A DNA stretch of 64,000 bases. Origin: Aaosphaeria pasadenensis (Eukaryota > Ascomycota > Dothideomycetes > Pleosporales). The notes below the pieces were generated by a model, which saw nothing but the letters and a program-made list of their open reading frames with translations, was not told the DNA's origin and ran no database searches. Shown here one piece after another: positions 1-11,290 of this stretch. The number at the start of each line of letters is the position of its first letter. Positions within the stretch are counted from its first letter, which is position 1. The stretch spans positions 124,001-188,000 of the forward strand of contig JAKLMB010000026.1 in the NCBI GenBank assembly GCA_022813625.1. The letters run 5' to 3'. Position numbers and translations under genes: made by a program.

Positions 1-645
1 GATCTTGAGGGCATGACGAAGTTGCGTGAAGATGACCTTGCGAATTTACAAATCGTTCGAGCGAGACTTGCCGAATCAACCCGCAAGCTGGACAGACTGG
101 AGACGCAGACCGGGAGCGGAAACGGTAGATCGAGTCCCAGCCGTGGAGCTCGGCCACCGAGTGTCTTCATGGAGCGTAGAAATACGACCGATCTCTTCGC
201 CGCTGCTCAGGCTGCTGCTCTACAACAACGTGCACTGGAGCTAGAATCCCGCAATGCGGACCTGCAATCACAAATTGAGAGCCTCAAGGGCGGGGCAAGC
301 ATCGATGACCTGAACCGCTTGACAGCTCACAAAGCATGGAAAGACACGGTGACAGATTTGGAGACGCGCGTCAAGGCGAAGGATGCTGAGATTGCCCGGC
401 TCAGGTCGTCGGGGGGAGGTTCACATTCGCAAGGAGAAGGAAACATGGGGACAACAACCGATTGGCGTCGAATCGAAGCAATCCACGAAGAGCACGCCAG
501 CTACCGCGAGAAAGTCGGAGGCAAGATGCAAGCGCTACGCAGCGAAAAGGAAACATTGCAGAGAGAACTGCATCGGAGGGAAGACGAATGCCATGCACTG
601 GAAGTCAAGGTGCAGAGTTTGCAGCGGAGATTGAGTGTAATCTGA
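1..645 (+). CDS. C-terminal part of a coiled-coil protein (5' end outside window)
   Basis: The reading frame is open from base 1 and ends at a TAA... stop at 643-645, so only the last 214 residues are present. Nearly the whole fragment is charged and heptad-like (long runs rich in Glu, Arg, Leu and Gln), interrupted by a short Ser/Gly/Arg-rich linker near residues 36-50 and a Gly/Ser stretch near 135-145. It ends in a strongly predicted coiled coil. No catalytic domain is visible. Tails like this occur in kinesins and other microtubule or scaffold proteins, but nothing here decides between them. The frame is certain; the family is not. Confidence 0.7.
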   Translation, partial: DLEGMTKLREDDLANLQIVRARLAESTRKLDRLETQTGSGNGRSSPSRGARPPSVFMERRNTTDLFAAAQAAALQQRALELESRNADLQSQIESLKGGASIDDLNRLTAHKAWKDTVTDLETRVKAKDAEIARLRSSGGGSHSQGEGNMGTTTDWRRIEAIHEEHASYREKVGGKMQALRSEKETLQRELHRREDECHALEVKVQSLQRRLSVI

Positions 646-1241
646 ACACAGGCCTCGATCCGGTTTTGACAAGTGTGGTCGCCGGTCCTGCAGAGCGATG
701 GTTACGTCTGGGAGGAAAGCAAAGCAGTGAGCGTCTTGGAATAATAGAGTGGCTATGAGAAGGTGACATTACAATCCTATGGGATTTGTGCGACTATGCA
801 TTCTAAGTTATATATTTGTGGTTTAGCCCAGGCGCACGCGCGGTCTTATATGTCTTAAGGCAGGCATTTCCTCAGATAGAAATATGAGCTGAGGCGATTT
901 AAGATCTATGAATGCAAGAAGTTTTCATGAAGATTCGATGAAATGCAAGATGCTACTTTAACGCTCCTGAAATTGTTGCTTGCTTGAAAATTCTACCAAG
1001 GGATATAAAAGAAAAGCTCATTGTATGTTCCTCGTGGGCACTGAACGAGTAAGTCATACAACAAGCTTGAGTCTTGCACTGATTTGAGTAAATTGTAGTA
1101 ATGGAATTCGACGACAAGAAGAGTAAATGAAATCACTTCCCGCCAACTAATATGGAGCAAATAGCAGACTTAGATTGCAGACGTTCCCTGTTGATATGGT
1201 GCCTACCCTTGTGGAAGAGTACTCAAGATGGTGGTAGGATC
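646..1241. other. Intergenic, convergent 3' flanks
   Basis: This stretch lies between the 3' end of the coiled-coil gene and the 3' end of ATG15, which are transcribed toward each other. It holds stop codons in all frames and no recognisable repeat or RNA gene; probably two 3' untranslated regions. Confidence 0.6.
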
Positions 1242-2971
1242 TCAAGCAGAAGTTTGTATAGCAACATGAGCGCTTCTTGGATGGGCCACTGGAATCGGTG
1301 CAGGAGATGTTGAAGTAGTTTCTTCATCAAGACAACGTCCGAACCAGCCTTTATGAGTACATGACGACGTAGTTACAGAGGTGGTAGTGGTTGCCTCAGT
1401 TGTGGAAGTCTGGTCTTTGCAGCCAAACCAACCGGGCTTTGAATGGTCAGCATGAAGGTCTGAAGAGAAGGACTTGGTATGGATCGAGCTGGAATACAAC
1501 TTACTGTTTTGCAAACACTGGTAGTGGTGGTAATCAATTCCGTAGTACTGGGTTCCGAAGTGGTTGCTTCGTCTCGGCAGCCCCACCAACCAGGCGTTTT
1601 GCAGGTTTCTGTCCGAGTCCGCGTTGATTGTTCCGTGGAAGATGTGGTGCTCGGTATCTTCGTATGCGTGCCATTTTCGAATTTCCAAAGATAGCAATCT
1701 TCGCAATTGACATCCTCGTCCTGACAAGGTGCGGCTTGTTCGTATTTCTCATAGACATTTGCAATAGCGTAACGAAGTCGGTGGTAGTTCGTACTCTGTC
1801 TCCACCCCCAGTCTTTCACAACATCATAGATGCACTTCCTTCCGGTATGACAGGTTGTTTCGAAGGCGTACCCGGCAATCGAGCAAAAGCTCGAGCCTCC
1901 GTTGCAAGTTCCCATATATATAGGATCTGCAGAATGGCCAAAGTGGAAGCCACCAGTGTTTTTCCGACTTAATGGACTTTGCGGTCCGAGCAAGCCTAGG
2001 CGGGTGGCAGCCAGTGCCTGTGGATAGGCCTCGAAGGTAACACTAGGTAGGCCATGTCGTAAACCCAGTAGCGAGGCCAATACACCACCGAGACTGTGCC
2101 CGACAGTCATTATCTGTGCAGTGGGATAGAGTTGAATGACTTCATCATATAACTCTAGCACCGCCTCGAAGTACTTGTTGGGTTGGCGCAATTCCTGTTT
2201 GACGCAGCTGTTGTCGCATGTGTATGTACTAGTCTGGCAGTCGCATACCTGATGCCAAAGGTAAGCTCCTCCCTGTCCGCAGCAGCACGACCCAAAGAGA
2301 TTATCATTTTCTTTGTCCCGTGTTGATGTTCCGTTGCCCTCGAAGACAGCTACCGTGGTACCTTTGATTGCAAGTATCACGGTCGAATTAGAAGAGTCCG
2401 AGAATACCTGACCCCTGATCCCACTGTCCTCCCAGCCAAATGGGATAGAATCATTGAATTTGTCGCCAATGTCCATCCACTCGCTATCTGAGGGGTCTGG
2501 TTTATACGCGTCCTCGGACATGCGCGCAAAGTTAACGACGGTTTCCTTGTCATCAACGGCAGGGCCAGTTACATCCTCTAGATTCCAGACCGGGGATGCA
2601 AACTTCTGAAGGGTGTCTGATAGATAAGCTGGCCTATTGATAGGTATGGCCGCTTTCTTGATACGAAATGGTCCTAAGCGTGCCGCCTGACTTTTAGACG
2701 TAAACCTGTCGGGGTAAAGGTCGAGTCTTCGTGCCCTAGGTCCTCGCTGTCCTGCCCCATGATGGATCAGATGCCGTAAAACGAGGCCATCTCCATCGGA
2801 ATAGTGCGTAAGCGCAGTGACTCTTCCAGATGATGATGTAGAGGCCGAAGAGATGCGGAGGTTCCAACCGAGATATGAACACAGAAGAGCTATGAGCGCG
2901 ATAAAATGAGCGAAAGCTGCTAGAAATATCAAGGGTCTAGCTACTATGTTCCCAAAAACTTTCGATGGCAT
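1242..2971 (-). CDS. ATG15: Autophagy-related vacuolar lipase ATG15
   Basis: Phospholipase that disintegrates autophagic and multivesicular bodies inside the vacuole. The start at 2971 is chosen because the protein then opens with a hydrophobic signal-anchor (about residues 11-34), as in the family; an in-frame upstream extension lacks this logic. The lipase motif GHSLGG (about residues 291-296, nucleophile Ser293) lies in a class-3 lipase fold, preceded by the Cys-rich segment and the conserved FNDSIPFGW-like stretch typical of Atg15. One intron, 1437-1504 (68 nt, GTAAGT donor, CTGAC branch, AAAG acceptor), restores the second Trp-Gly-Cys repeat of the Thr/Ser-rich C-terminal tail. Exons are 2971-1505 and 1436-1242, giving 553 residues. 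The tail carries degenerate repeats around GWWGC, GWFGC and GWFGR, usual for filamentous ascomycete copies. Convergent with the upstream coiled-coil gene. Confidence 0.88.
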
Positions 2972-3759
2972 GATGGTTTGTTCATTACGGGATGTAGAAT
3001 GTAGAAGGTCACGGCGCAGCTCCTGAGGTCTACGATGACGATGCCAGCGCCTAATCCATTTATAGACTAGCGCATGTCTTGACTCCAATCGGGTTGATGA
3101 ACAGGACAGGGCAATATTCGCAGTTACTGGTTGACTCCATAACCACATCTAAATAAGGATGAAGATAAGGTGGATGAGAAGAACTAATAGTCTCAGATAC
3201 ATCTTCAAAGCCGTACAACATAAGTGAAATGGCCGTTGTATAGCTTATAATGCTACAGGGGTTATCAAATGAATGTCCACCTAGGAAGAGCCTGTGACTC
3301 ATCAGAATAATTCATCACCCTAAATGTTCGAATTTCCAGAAACTCAAGGATCGATCTCTAGAATGCAAAGCATTTTTATCTCTATGGTGTCTTGAATATG
3401 CGACAGTCTTACCTCAAAGTTCCACATTCCTCCATATTGAGGCTCATCGTCCGGAATGTAGCCCGTTCTGATTCACTCTACTTACTACATCAAAGAACGG
3501 CATTCGTTATACTGTTCGAAACGGATATCCAAAGGCGATGAAACTGTAGACAATTGGCAGCGGAAATGATAGTAAGACTCAGTGTCATGGATGGCCGCAA
3601 AGACCGTATTATAGGCCAGGCACCAGACCAAAGAGACTGGTTGTCATTGCACGACCGTACGATGCTGCATGCAGCTACCAATCTCTACCGTTGGTGCACC
3701 GTTTTCGGCAACTGACATCACTTCTTCTTGTCCATAAATATGTACCTGGTCCAACGACG
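2972..3759. other. Divergent promoter region between ATG15 and the UPF0145 gene
   Basis: About 790 bases shared by two divergently transcribed genes. No coding potential was recognised. It presumably holds both promoters; no clear TATA box or operator was identified. Confidence 0.5.
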
Positions 3760-4260
3760 ATGGCATCGAACATAAATCTTTCAAATTTTGACTTCCGCCG
3801 CTCAGATGACAACTCTTCAAGGCCAAGCTATGAAGGTACAGGGTGATCATGAGGAAGAAATTGGCGATAATATCGGAGAGTTCCGCATGTTTGCGGATAC
3901 GCACGGGCTCATCACGACCACGATGAATGAGATTCCTCAGTATCGCATTGTCAAAGTGCTCGGTACAGTTTACGGGTTATCTGTGCGTTCGCGCAACATT
4001 GCGGCAGGGACCTGGACAGCTTTAAGATCTGTTGCAGGTGGAGAACTAAAGGTAAGAATTGCTTGACGGCTGAGATCAGCTTCAGTGTTGACTTTGGACA
4101 GTCAATGACGAAACTTCTTTACTCGTCACGAGATCAGGCTGTGGAAAGAATGGTCGGAGAATGTGTGAGCAGAGGTGGGAACGCTATTGTGGCACTGAGG
4201 TTTGATACCAGTGAACTACTACAATTTGCGCAAGTTTGTTGTATGGCACCGCTTGTATAG
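3760..4260 (+). CDS. UPF0145/YbjQ-family (DUF74) protein with a shifted C-terminus
   Basis: A small conserved protein of the YbjQ/UPF0145 family, which forms ring-like oligomers and whose function is unknown. The core reads TTTMNEIPQYRIVKVLGTVYG, then RSRNIAAG, GGELK, and after an intron at 4052-4101 (GTAAGA...ACAG, 50 nt) the segment GECVSRGGNAIVALRFDTSE, all family hallmarks. The 5' end is uncertain. An ATG at 3760 has a good context (A at -3, G at +4) and joins the core through a possible 43-nt intron (3836-3878). An alternative ATG at 3806 needs no intron. After FAQVC the frame runs into a premature stop at 4258-4260. The expected C-terminus (YGTACIVEPV) is present in the next frame, ending at 4274. 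One base appears to be missing near 4240. Confidence 0.72.
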
Positions 4261-4440
4261 TCGAGCCGGTTTAGTGGTGAATAGGTCAATGTCGAGTTCA
4301 GGTCGTCACAGTTCACATCAACTTCTCCAATCAAGATTGATTTTGCTTCCAAGAACATGATGCATTTCATATCTGGGTATGGAAGGAAAAATTGTTCAAC
4401 ACACATCACATTTACCGACTTTCTGCACTAGAGGTACTGC

Positions 4441-5826
4441 TCACAGCTTCATGGGAACACCAGGAAGCTCGCTTAGCCCTACATTTGGTCAATAAATTGA
4501 ACGTGATAATCGAAGACGCTGAAAATACTCACATCCCTCTGTTTCTTCCTTGACGGTCTTCTTTATTTGACACTTATTTGCCACACTTATATCCTGCGTC
4601 TTGAGACCACCACAGGTTGCACTGAAGCATCCATTCGCATCCATAGCCTTCTGAAGGGCATCATCTTTCCATCCAAAGACGTAATCCCCATGTTGGCCAT
4701 ACCCGGTGTTGTCTCCAGTGCTAAGATAGAACGGCTGGGAGCCATCGGCAGGCCAGTCTGCTTTATTATTGAACTGGGTTGTGTCCCATACAATCTGTGT
4801 TCCCATCAGCGACCACACACTGAGTGTCTGGGCGTATACACTTACCTCCAGCATGAGCTGTGGGATTTTAACGGGATGGCTTGCAGGGCAATTGCCGGTT
4901 GACAAGAAGTTAGAGGGTCCTGCCGTAGGATACGCTACATGATCCTTATGGTTAGGGGAATCTAAGTTCTTGCCGTCCCAGCATCTATAGAGAGTTAGAT
5001 TGGCCATGAAAGACAGAAGCAGATGAGATAAAACATACGTTGGATATAAGATGTTGGATCGAATTCCGCCAAGGCATGGCTGGGGAGGGAAGCCCTCGAA
5101 GTCAAGCTTGGTGTCAGAACATGGTGCTGCATTATCTCCTCCGAAATTAGGACCAGAATAGCAGCGGAAGCAGCTCTGCGATTTATATTTCTTTTGGCGA
5201 TTCGCCGGATCCCCGACAAGCATGCGGAAGCCCTATGTGAGATCCTTTAGCTTTGTCAAATGATAACATCCCAAGGTCCGTTGACGTACTGGCTTAAAGG
5301 CCGTGACCGTGCTCTTTTTTGGTGCGATGTAGTATACGGTGATGCCTCCACTAGTTTGCGTAGTGAACCGATCGTTAAATAGAAATCTATACCGTTGGTA
5401 TCAGCCTCACCCGTGCGAAGTTGGATTTCTCTCGACTATTCCATCCTCTGAAGGACCGACAATCGATTCGAAGGTCGTGGTCAAACTATCATCAAACACC
5501 CACCTGTTGGGGACCTGCGGTACTCTCTTGTATGAGCCATTCCGCGCTTTGAAGAACAGATTTGCAGTCCAGTAGTTCGAGAGATCTTCGGGGGGGCCGC
5601 AAGTGGTGCAGGTAGCTATCTTCGAGATATCTGAGGTGGCCATAGAGGCATTGAAGGAATTGCCACCAACGACTTGGTGCATATGAGGAGTTGGGACCTG
5701 TCCGGGATTCACCAAAGGATCAAGGCGTTCGATGGTGATCTGAGAGCAGCCGAAGCGTAGATGGTTCAGGCCATTGAGGTTTTGGGCCTCGCTGCCTGCC
5801 ACTAGGAGGAGAAGAGCCAAAAGCAT
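4441..5826 (-). CDS. Secreted DUF1996 protein
   Basis: Member of the fungal DUF1996 (WSC-associated) secreted protein family; biochemical role unknown, acts outside the cell or at the wall. A clear signal peptide opens the protein (Met followed by a Leu/Ala run, about residues 1-14). The family signature HMHQVVGGNSF is followed by GFRMLVGDP, CWDGKNLDSP, HVAYP, WDTTQFN and GQHGDYVFGWK, and the protein ends in WLSELPG. Six exons: 5826-5411, 5350-5290, 5232-5039, 4984-4846, 4794-4533 and 4478-4441. The five introns are 51-60 nt with normal GT-AG ends, and joining them gives a continuous 369-residue protein, a usual length for the family. No WSC domain is present. Confidence 0.9.
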
Positions 5827-6987
5827 GGTGAAAGGCTCGTGGTGATCAGTATGATGTGTTTCTTTTCGCAGAAGCCCAGTGTTTGCTCAAGGCTTGAAGT
5901 CAGAGAGCCGAAGATCCATCATATAGATTCACTCCTTGGGCTGTTCACAGTACCTCACAACTGCCGTCATGATCCCTTTCGGATCCAAAATACCGATCAA
6001 GATATTACCTGTTAGTGCGCACCGCCCCTTATGGTAGGAATAGCACTAGAGATGATGCTGGGAATCCAACTGCCGCACCAATCAACGCACATGATTAATG
6101 CGACGACAATCTAAAAGTATGAGAAGAATAACCACCCAGCATAACTCTGACTTATCGTGACTAGCAGAGCCTATTAGGGACCACAGGCCCTCACCTCTCC
6201 AACGATACCCCAACCTTGAGGTAGTCAATTACCCCGCGCAGGCGAGTATGTTCCCCAACGTCTGCAAATCACGATCGCTTGACGCTTGGGGAACTCACAG
6301 CTGGGCAAAACCATGGCCCAGCCCATTTCGCCATTTCGCTGTTCAGTATGGGTAAATTGTAGGCGATGATGTCGTGACAAATCGTCTGCTGCACCAGAGT
6401 TGTCCGTATTCGCCGGTGCGGCGAACGGGTGCGAAGGCGCGGACGTCATCAACGAGTTCCGTTTCGTGCAGGTATTCAAGCTGTTTCAATATACAGCGAT
6501 GGAGTGGCGAAGGTAATGAAAAGACGGCGAAATGGGCGAGCTGAAGTCATGGCAGAGCCTATCTAGATACAAGGGACTGGAAGGGCAGTCATGTGATCTA
6601 ATAAGATGTAAGTACCACCACGACCCGTTTCACAAGTACTCTGATATCATACTTCTTCCCTGGATCTATCATGGTTGTGTCAGCGAGGATTGTGAGCGAT
6701 CGAGTATTGCGCGCCTTCAGACAAGCTATTGACTTAAAAACGACGGTGTATAATGTATGCCTTCAAATTTCTTATCTACTACCTCAGGTCGGATCAGGGC
6801 TATTGCCGGCCTTCAAAGTAATGTATTTTCGTAAAGGGATTGGATTCCACTGACACTTTGCTTGTCCATTCGTGTGTGCGAGAAGAAGTACATTTCGATA
6901 GACAAATCACTTCATGATAATCCTCCCGGAGTGATTCACAAGATCCACACAATGAACCCCAGTTTTCTTAACCTTGTCCGTCGAGCA
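5827..6987. other. Intergenic 1.16 kb
   Basis: Upstream of the DUF1996 gene and downstream of the unknown secreted gene. Short reading frames here show no family resemblance, no continuity across plausible splice sites and no repeats. Likely the promoter of the DUF1996 gene plus a 3' region. Confidence 0.5.
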
Positions 6988-8310
6988 TTATCCTGCTAGT
7001 GATATTCCATCCATTGTACCTCCTACACCTGGAGGGACATCTCGTATCTCGAATGCGAGACAAGGAAGGGGGTCAGGTGAAGAAGTGTGGAAGACACGGA
7101 CCGCAAATATGAATTTCTTGCCCAATTCCTCTTTTCGCTGAATGAGGAGGTATCCGAAACCTTGCGCGTTGGGTGTGCCTATTTTTCAGGTCAGCGAGTT
7201 GCTTCGGTTCCTCATTTTGCTACAACCATACCGAGAAGAGCCCTGCCTTCCTCAGAGTCGAATCGGATGTATAGCCCAGGCCATGGCATCAGAGAGGCGT
7301 GGCGCATGTCCAATACACGTTTGATGATGGACGTTGTCGCTTTGTTCGTGATCGTTGCAGACACGAGCCATCGAATGTTCATGCTTCCTGATGGCAATTT
7401 GTATGCACCCCACATAATGTCAGAGGCTGATCTAAGCAGAGGAAGTTCGTGAACAGCGATGGGTGGATCTCGATCTTTCCCTTCGTGAATAGGACCGTAA
7501 CGTGAAAGACCGACCAACACTATGCCACTATCAGCGAAAGATAGCCCCTGGGTTTGATGAGCGTTTTGTTGTCACTTACCACCTTGTGTAGGATCCATTG
7601 CGAGAATAAAATTGGCGCCAGTCATCTGATTGAGTGGTCAGCAATCTTCGAAAAACGACTGAAGGACTGTGCAGTTGACTTACTCTATACGTGCGACCAT
7701 CCACCTGATATGTCTGGTCGTTGATGTCGAAATCTCCTTCTTCGTCATACGCATCCTCCGGTCGGTAGTGGCGCACCTTATAGCACCATACAGACCCTCC
7801 ATTCAAGTTGTGCGGCACCCCAGATGAACCCATACCTCTTAATGCTTCGCGGATGCCCCATTGATACTCGAAATTGCATTCTTCGCCTACAATTTCTTGC
7901 ACGTCCCAACCCCACCTGACGAATTCAGCTGGAATCATCACGGTCAGCCTCAAAGTCTTGAGAAGTTTCCAATTAGTTGTTTGCATACCTGGAAAATTCG
8001 AGAACACACTCTGGGAAGAGAGACGTGGTGGCGTAAACAATACGCCAGCATTCGCAGGGTCCGCGAACATGCCGGCTCCAAGCATATCGCCTTTACAAAC
8101 TGCCAGAGTCCAAAATTCATCATTGGCAGCACTCTCCCAATTCTGCGGCCATTCCATCCTACGCCCGAGGCTCCCTCCATTGATGATAGTTTCCGACTCT
8201 CGCGAGTGAAGGCCGTTCGGGACCGAAGGATGGCTAAGATCGACATACCGGCCGGACGTAATGCCACAGCTGAAGTAGATGACGATTGCTACTATGAAAA
8301 GCGCCCGCAT
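6988..8310 (-). CDS. Secreted protein of unknown family
   Basis: I do not recognise this family. The start at 8310 gives a signal peptide (MRALFIVAIVIYFSCGITSG). Five exons join cleanly: 8310-7989, 7928-7684, 7625-7580, 7519-7232 and 7178-6988. Introns are 53-60 nt with donors such as GTATGC, GTAAGT, GTAAGT and GTATGG. The product has 363 residues, no transmembrane segment after the signal, few cysteines, and many Trp and Gly residues. Typical stretches are EWPQNWESAANDEFW near residue 50, RWGWDVQEIVGEECNFEYQW in the middle and SDIMWGAYKLPSG around residue 240. The composition suggests a soluble beta-rich extracellular protein. Exon continuity over four introns argues strongly that it is a real gene; the function is open. 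Confidence 0.75.
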
Positions 8311-11290
8311 GGTGTTCGGTAATGATGCTGGGATGAGGTGGTGGTGTAGGTGAGAGGATCCAGGCGCTGAGGTTTTTCTTAGGAGATGGTACTTTGGGTT
8401 GCTGTCACTGAAGCCTAGGGACTCTTTCACTTACAGAACCGTGCTCAACATTTTTAGCTTCGTACTTCACCTTGAGCGCATCGCCCATATGGAAAGCAAC
8501 TAGTTTTATTGCTAGAAAGTGATTGGTCGAGGTCAATGTTAATCATATTCTTGGACATGAAGTATGCGATAACTTTTCGAAGAAAAGGCCCCCACGCTCT
8601 GCTTTCCTGAATGGCATCAATCTCAATCGTGGACGCAAATATTCTTTGGAGACTGAAGTAGATGTACTAGGAGTGTCCCGCTGATCGCCTGTACCAAATT
8701 TGAGTTATAACTTTCACATCAAGCTCTGACCAACTCGCAAAATTACTCTGATAGCTGCCTAGGTACCTAAGTAACTGCTTTCAAAACACATTCTTACTCT
8801 TTCGCATCTTCTTGGGCATATAAGTCTGGACTTATTCTACCTGCTGACGTAGCTTATGCAATAAGGTCGTTGCCATATTCGACGGAGCGTCTCTACAAAG
8901 GTCTCAAGTGACTGTCTTCGTAGCCAACATGAATGCATCTTCGGACTCTCGTACCCCGGGCTTCTCGTACTGCTAATGCTCGCTTTTTATTCATGATGAC
9001 CTGAAATGAACATTTCTGATTGTCGGCTAGTCATTCTGCGTTTCATGCATCCATCAACTTCGACGATTAGACTATAGCAGCTGCTTAGCTTTGAATCATA
9101 AAATAACCCTTTGTAATTCAAGTGTTTAAATTGGAACCATCTTATTCCAAGCAGTCAATTTTACTCTCATCTTATTTTCACTTCAGCAAACAAGACTTTT
9201 GTCCCTAATATCGGCGAAATTTAGTATCTCCAAGTCTTCATAGTCTACATGGATGGGACAGGAGACCTTTTATAGGCTTTGGCTCAACACAAGATATCAG
9301 CGCGATCAGTGTGACAATGATCGAGCTACAGTCAGTGCCAGGTAAGCTATTTACACGAGGGAACTAACCACTGCATCAAAAGTGCGAACATATCAGTGTA
9401 AATCAATGAATACGCAGTGCTCTAGTAAGGTCAGAATAAAACGTCAGGGTCATCCTCTATGGCTGCTGCTTTTTTAGCCAAGCTACCTTCTCATTGCCTT
9501 CATAGGATCAACAGAGTCCACTAAACTCCCATGGTGGTCGATGCCGTAGGTCTATGTGTGCCATCGAAATCTTCGTAGCTGTTCATACCTTCTCTAAAAG
9601 TAACGCTTCGTGCTAGCTATTATTAGGATGACTCAATTGCGCAGGAGTTGTTGAGATGCCATAAATCATTTATCTAATGATCAAGATATCAACACCGTGC
9701 CTTTCTTTCTTATCTAGGATAGATTAGCATACTCCAATATGGAAACAGGTCCATCGTGAACATCGCGATACTACTTAGCATTTCCGTCTTACTAGTACCG
9801 TTGAGGACATGGGAGTACGTACTGTCACAACTTACCGTAGGTTCAAGGGTCACTTCCACGGGGTTACATACTGTGAACGGCAGTACTCACGCATGTCCAG
9901 ATCTCTCGAAATACGTACTGTAACCCTTCCTCCCACGACAACGAACCTGGCTCTTGTACATGCGAGCGGAATTATGTAGATTGGACATCTACCTAGTTGC
10001 GCTGTACAGCTGAAATCTGCATTACCTCTGTGTTGTTTGCTGTCTCAAGCTAAGTCGTCAATAACTCCATCTCGCAGACACCAAAAAGTGCTCGCATGCA
10101 TCCTACAACAAGACAGGTAGACTTAGGAGTCGGCTGCATAGGGGTAGCTTTGCATAATCTCCGAAAACACCAACCATCTCATAGAAACGTATCTATAGTG
10201 CATGTTATTGGCTCACCAATATAACATCCATGAAGGCTAAATGCAGCAACATCGAAACCTTGGTCTGCCCTTCTCGGTACCACTCATTAATAGTCAAACC
10301 CTTTGTTTAAAGAGTTGCCAATATCTTAGTATAATAGAATCCAGCATCTCGACTTACAACAATTGAATACAGAGCTCGCAAAATCTGGACACTGCTAAGA
10401 TTACAATAACTTCAGTCTCAGGTCTTCGAAACATTCGCATCAACGATCATGCGACCCTGAAGCAGGGGGTAGGACAGCGCGGGGTATGAATGACCCATCA
10501 CAGTGGCCTGTAACCCAACCATAACCCCGGCCCGACGTAGTATCACAAGCTTCCATAATGTCTACCTGTATTTGGTTTCCTCTTCTGTCGACCTCTGTAT
10601 ACTGTAAGTCTTTGCATTACGCTCTTGCTACCCCTGTCTTTCTGGGAGGAATGCGCATGCCTACGACTTTTTGTCCACGGGTGTACTGTCACTCGGAAGA
10701 CATTCACAGGTATGATCGTTCGTTATACATAATTCAGAATAACCAAGACAGTTGCTGCTATAGTTACCTTACCCCAAAAGTTACATGTAAGGGCTACCAA
10801 CCCAGGCAACATATTACCCAGGTGCTGTGACAGGCTCACGGGTCTATACCGTGCTGTTATCAAGACCTTCAGGTGCCAGTAACTATATCCATGTCCGTAG
10901 CTCCCATATCTCCCATTTCGTAGCTCCTTATCTCCTTGCAACAAGAATCTACTCGACGGACTTCAATGTCATCCCCCAGTCGCACCCCTTCTGTTACATT
11001 TAACAGAGCATACCTTCCTGATTGACCCATTTGCCCCGTCTTTGGTGCTCATTTACCTGTCCACTGACTGTGGTGTCGTGCAAAATTGTCTCAGTCCTAT
11101 CTGTAATTATGAGGGCTCACTTAACATAAAAGCTGCACGTACTACACGCAGAATTGGTTCAGCGACCAACATCAGCAAAATTTTTGAAGCACAAACACTG
11201 CTTAGTATGCGTCTTTCAACCCCTATGCTCATGGCTCTAGCAGGAACAGGACAATCTGTCGTGATACCTAGACTTGCCAACGGAACCAGT
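8311..11290. other. Gene-poor stretch of about 3 kb
   Basis: The longest unassigned stretch without visible repeats. Only short, unconnected reading frames occur and none gives a recognisable domain after trial splicing. It is AT-richer than the flanking coding DNA. It must contain the promoters of the two divergent secreted-protein genes at its ends. I see no tRNA, rRNA or transposon signature, but a small noncoding RNA could not be excluded by eye. Confidence 0.5.

Noticed and set aside
4441..5826. Two separate DUF1996-like genes
   Set aside because: Five normal introns join the pieces into one standard-length DUF1996 protein.
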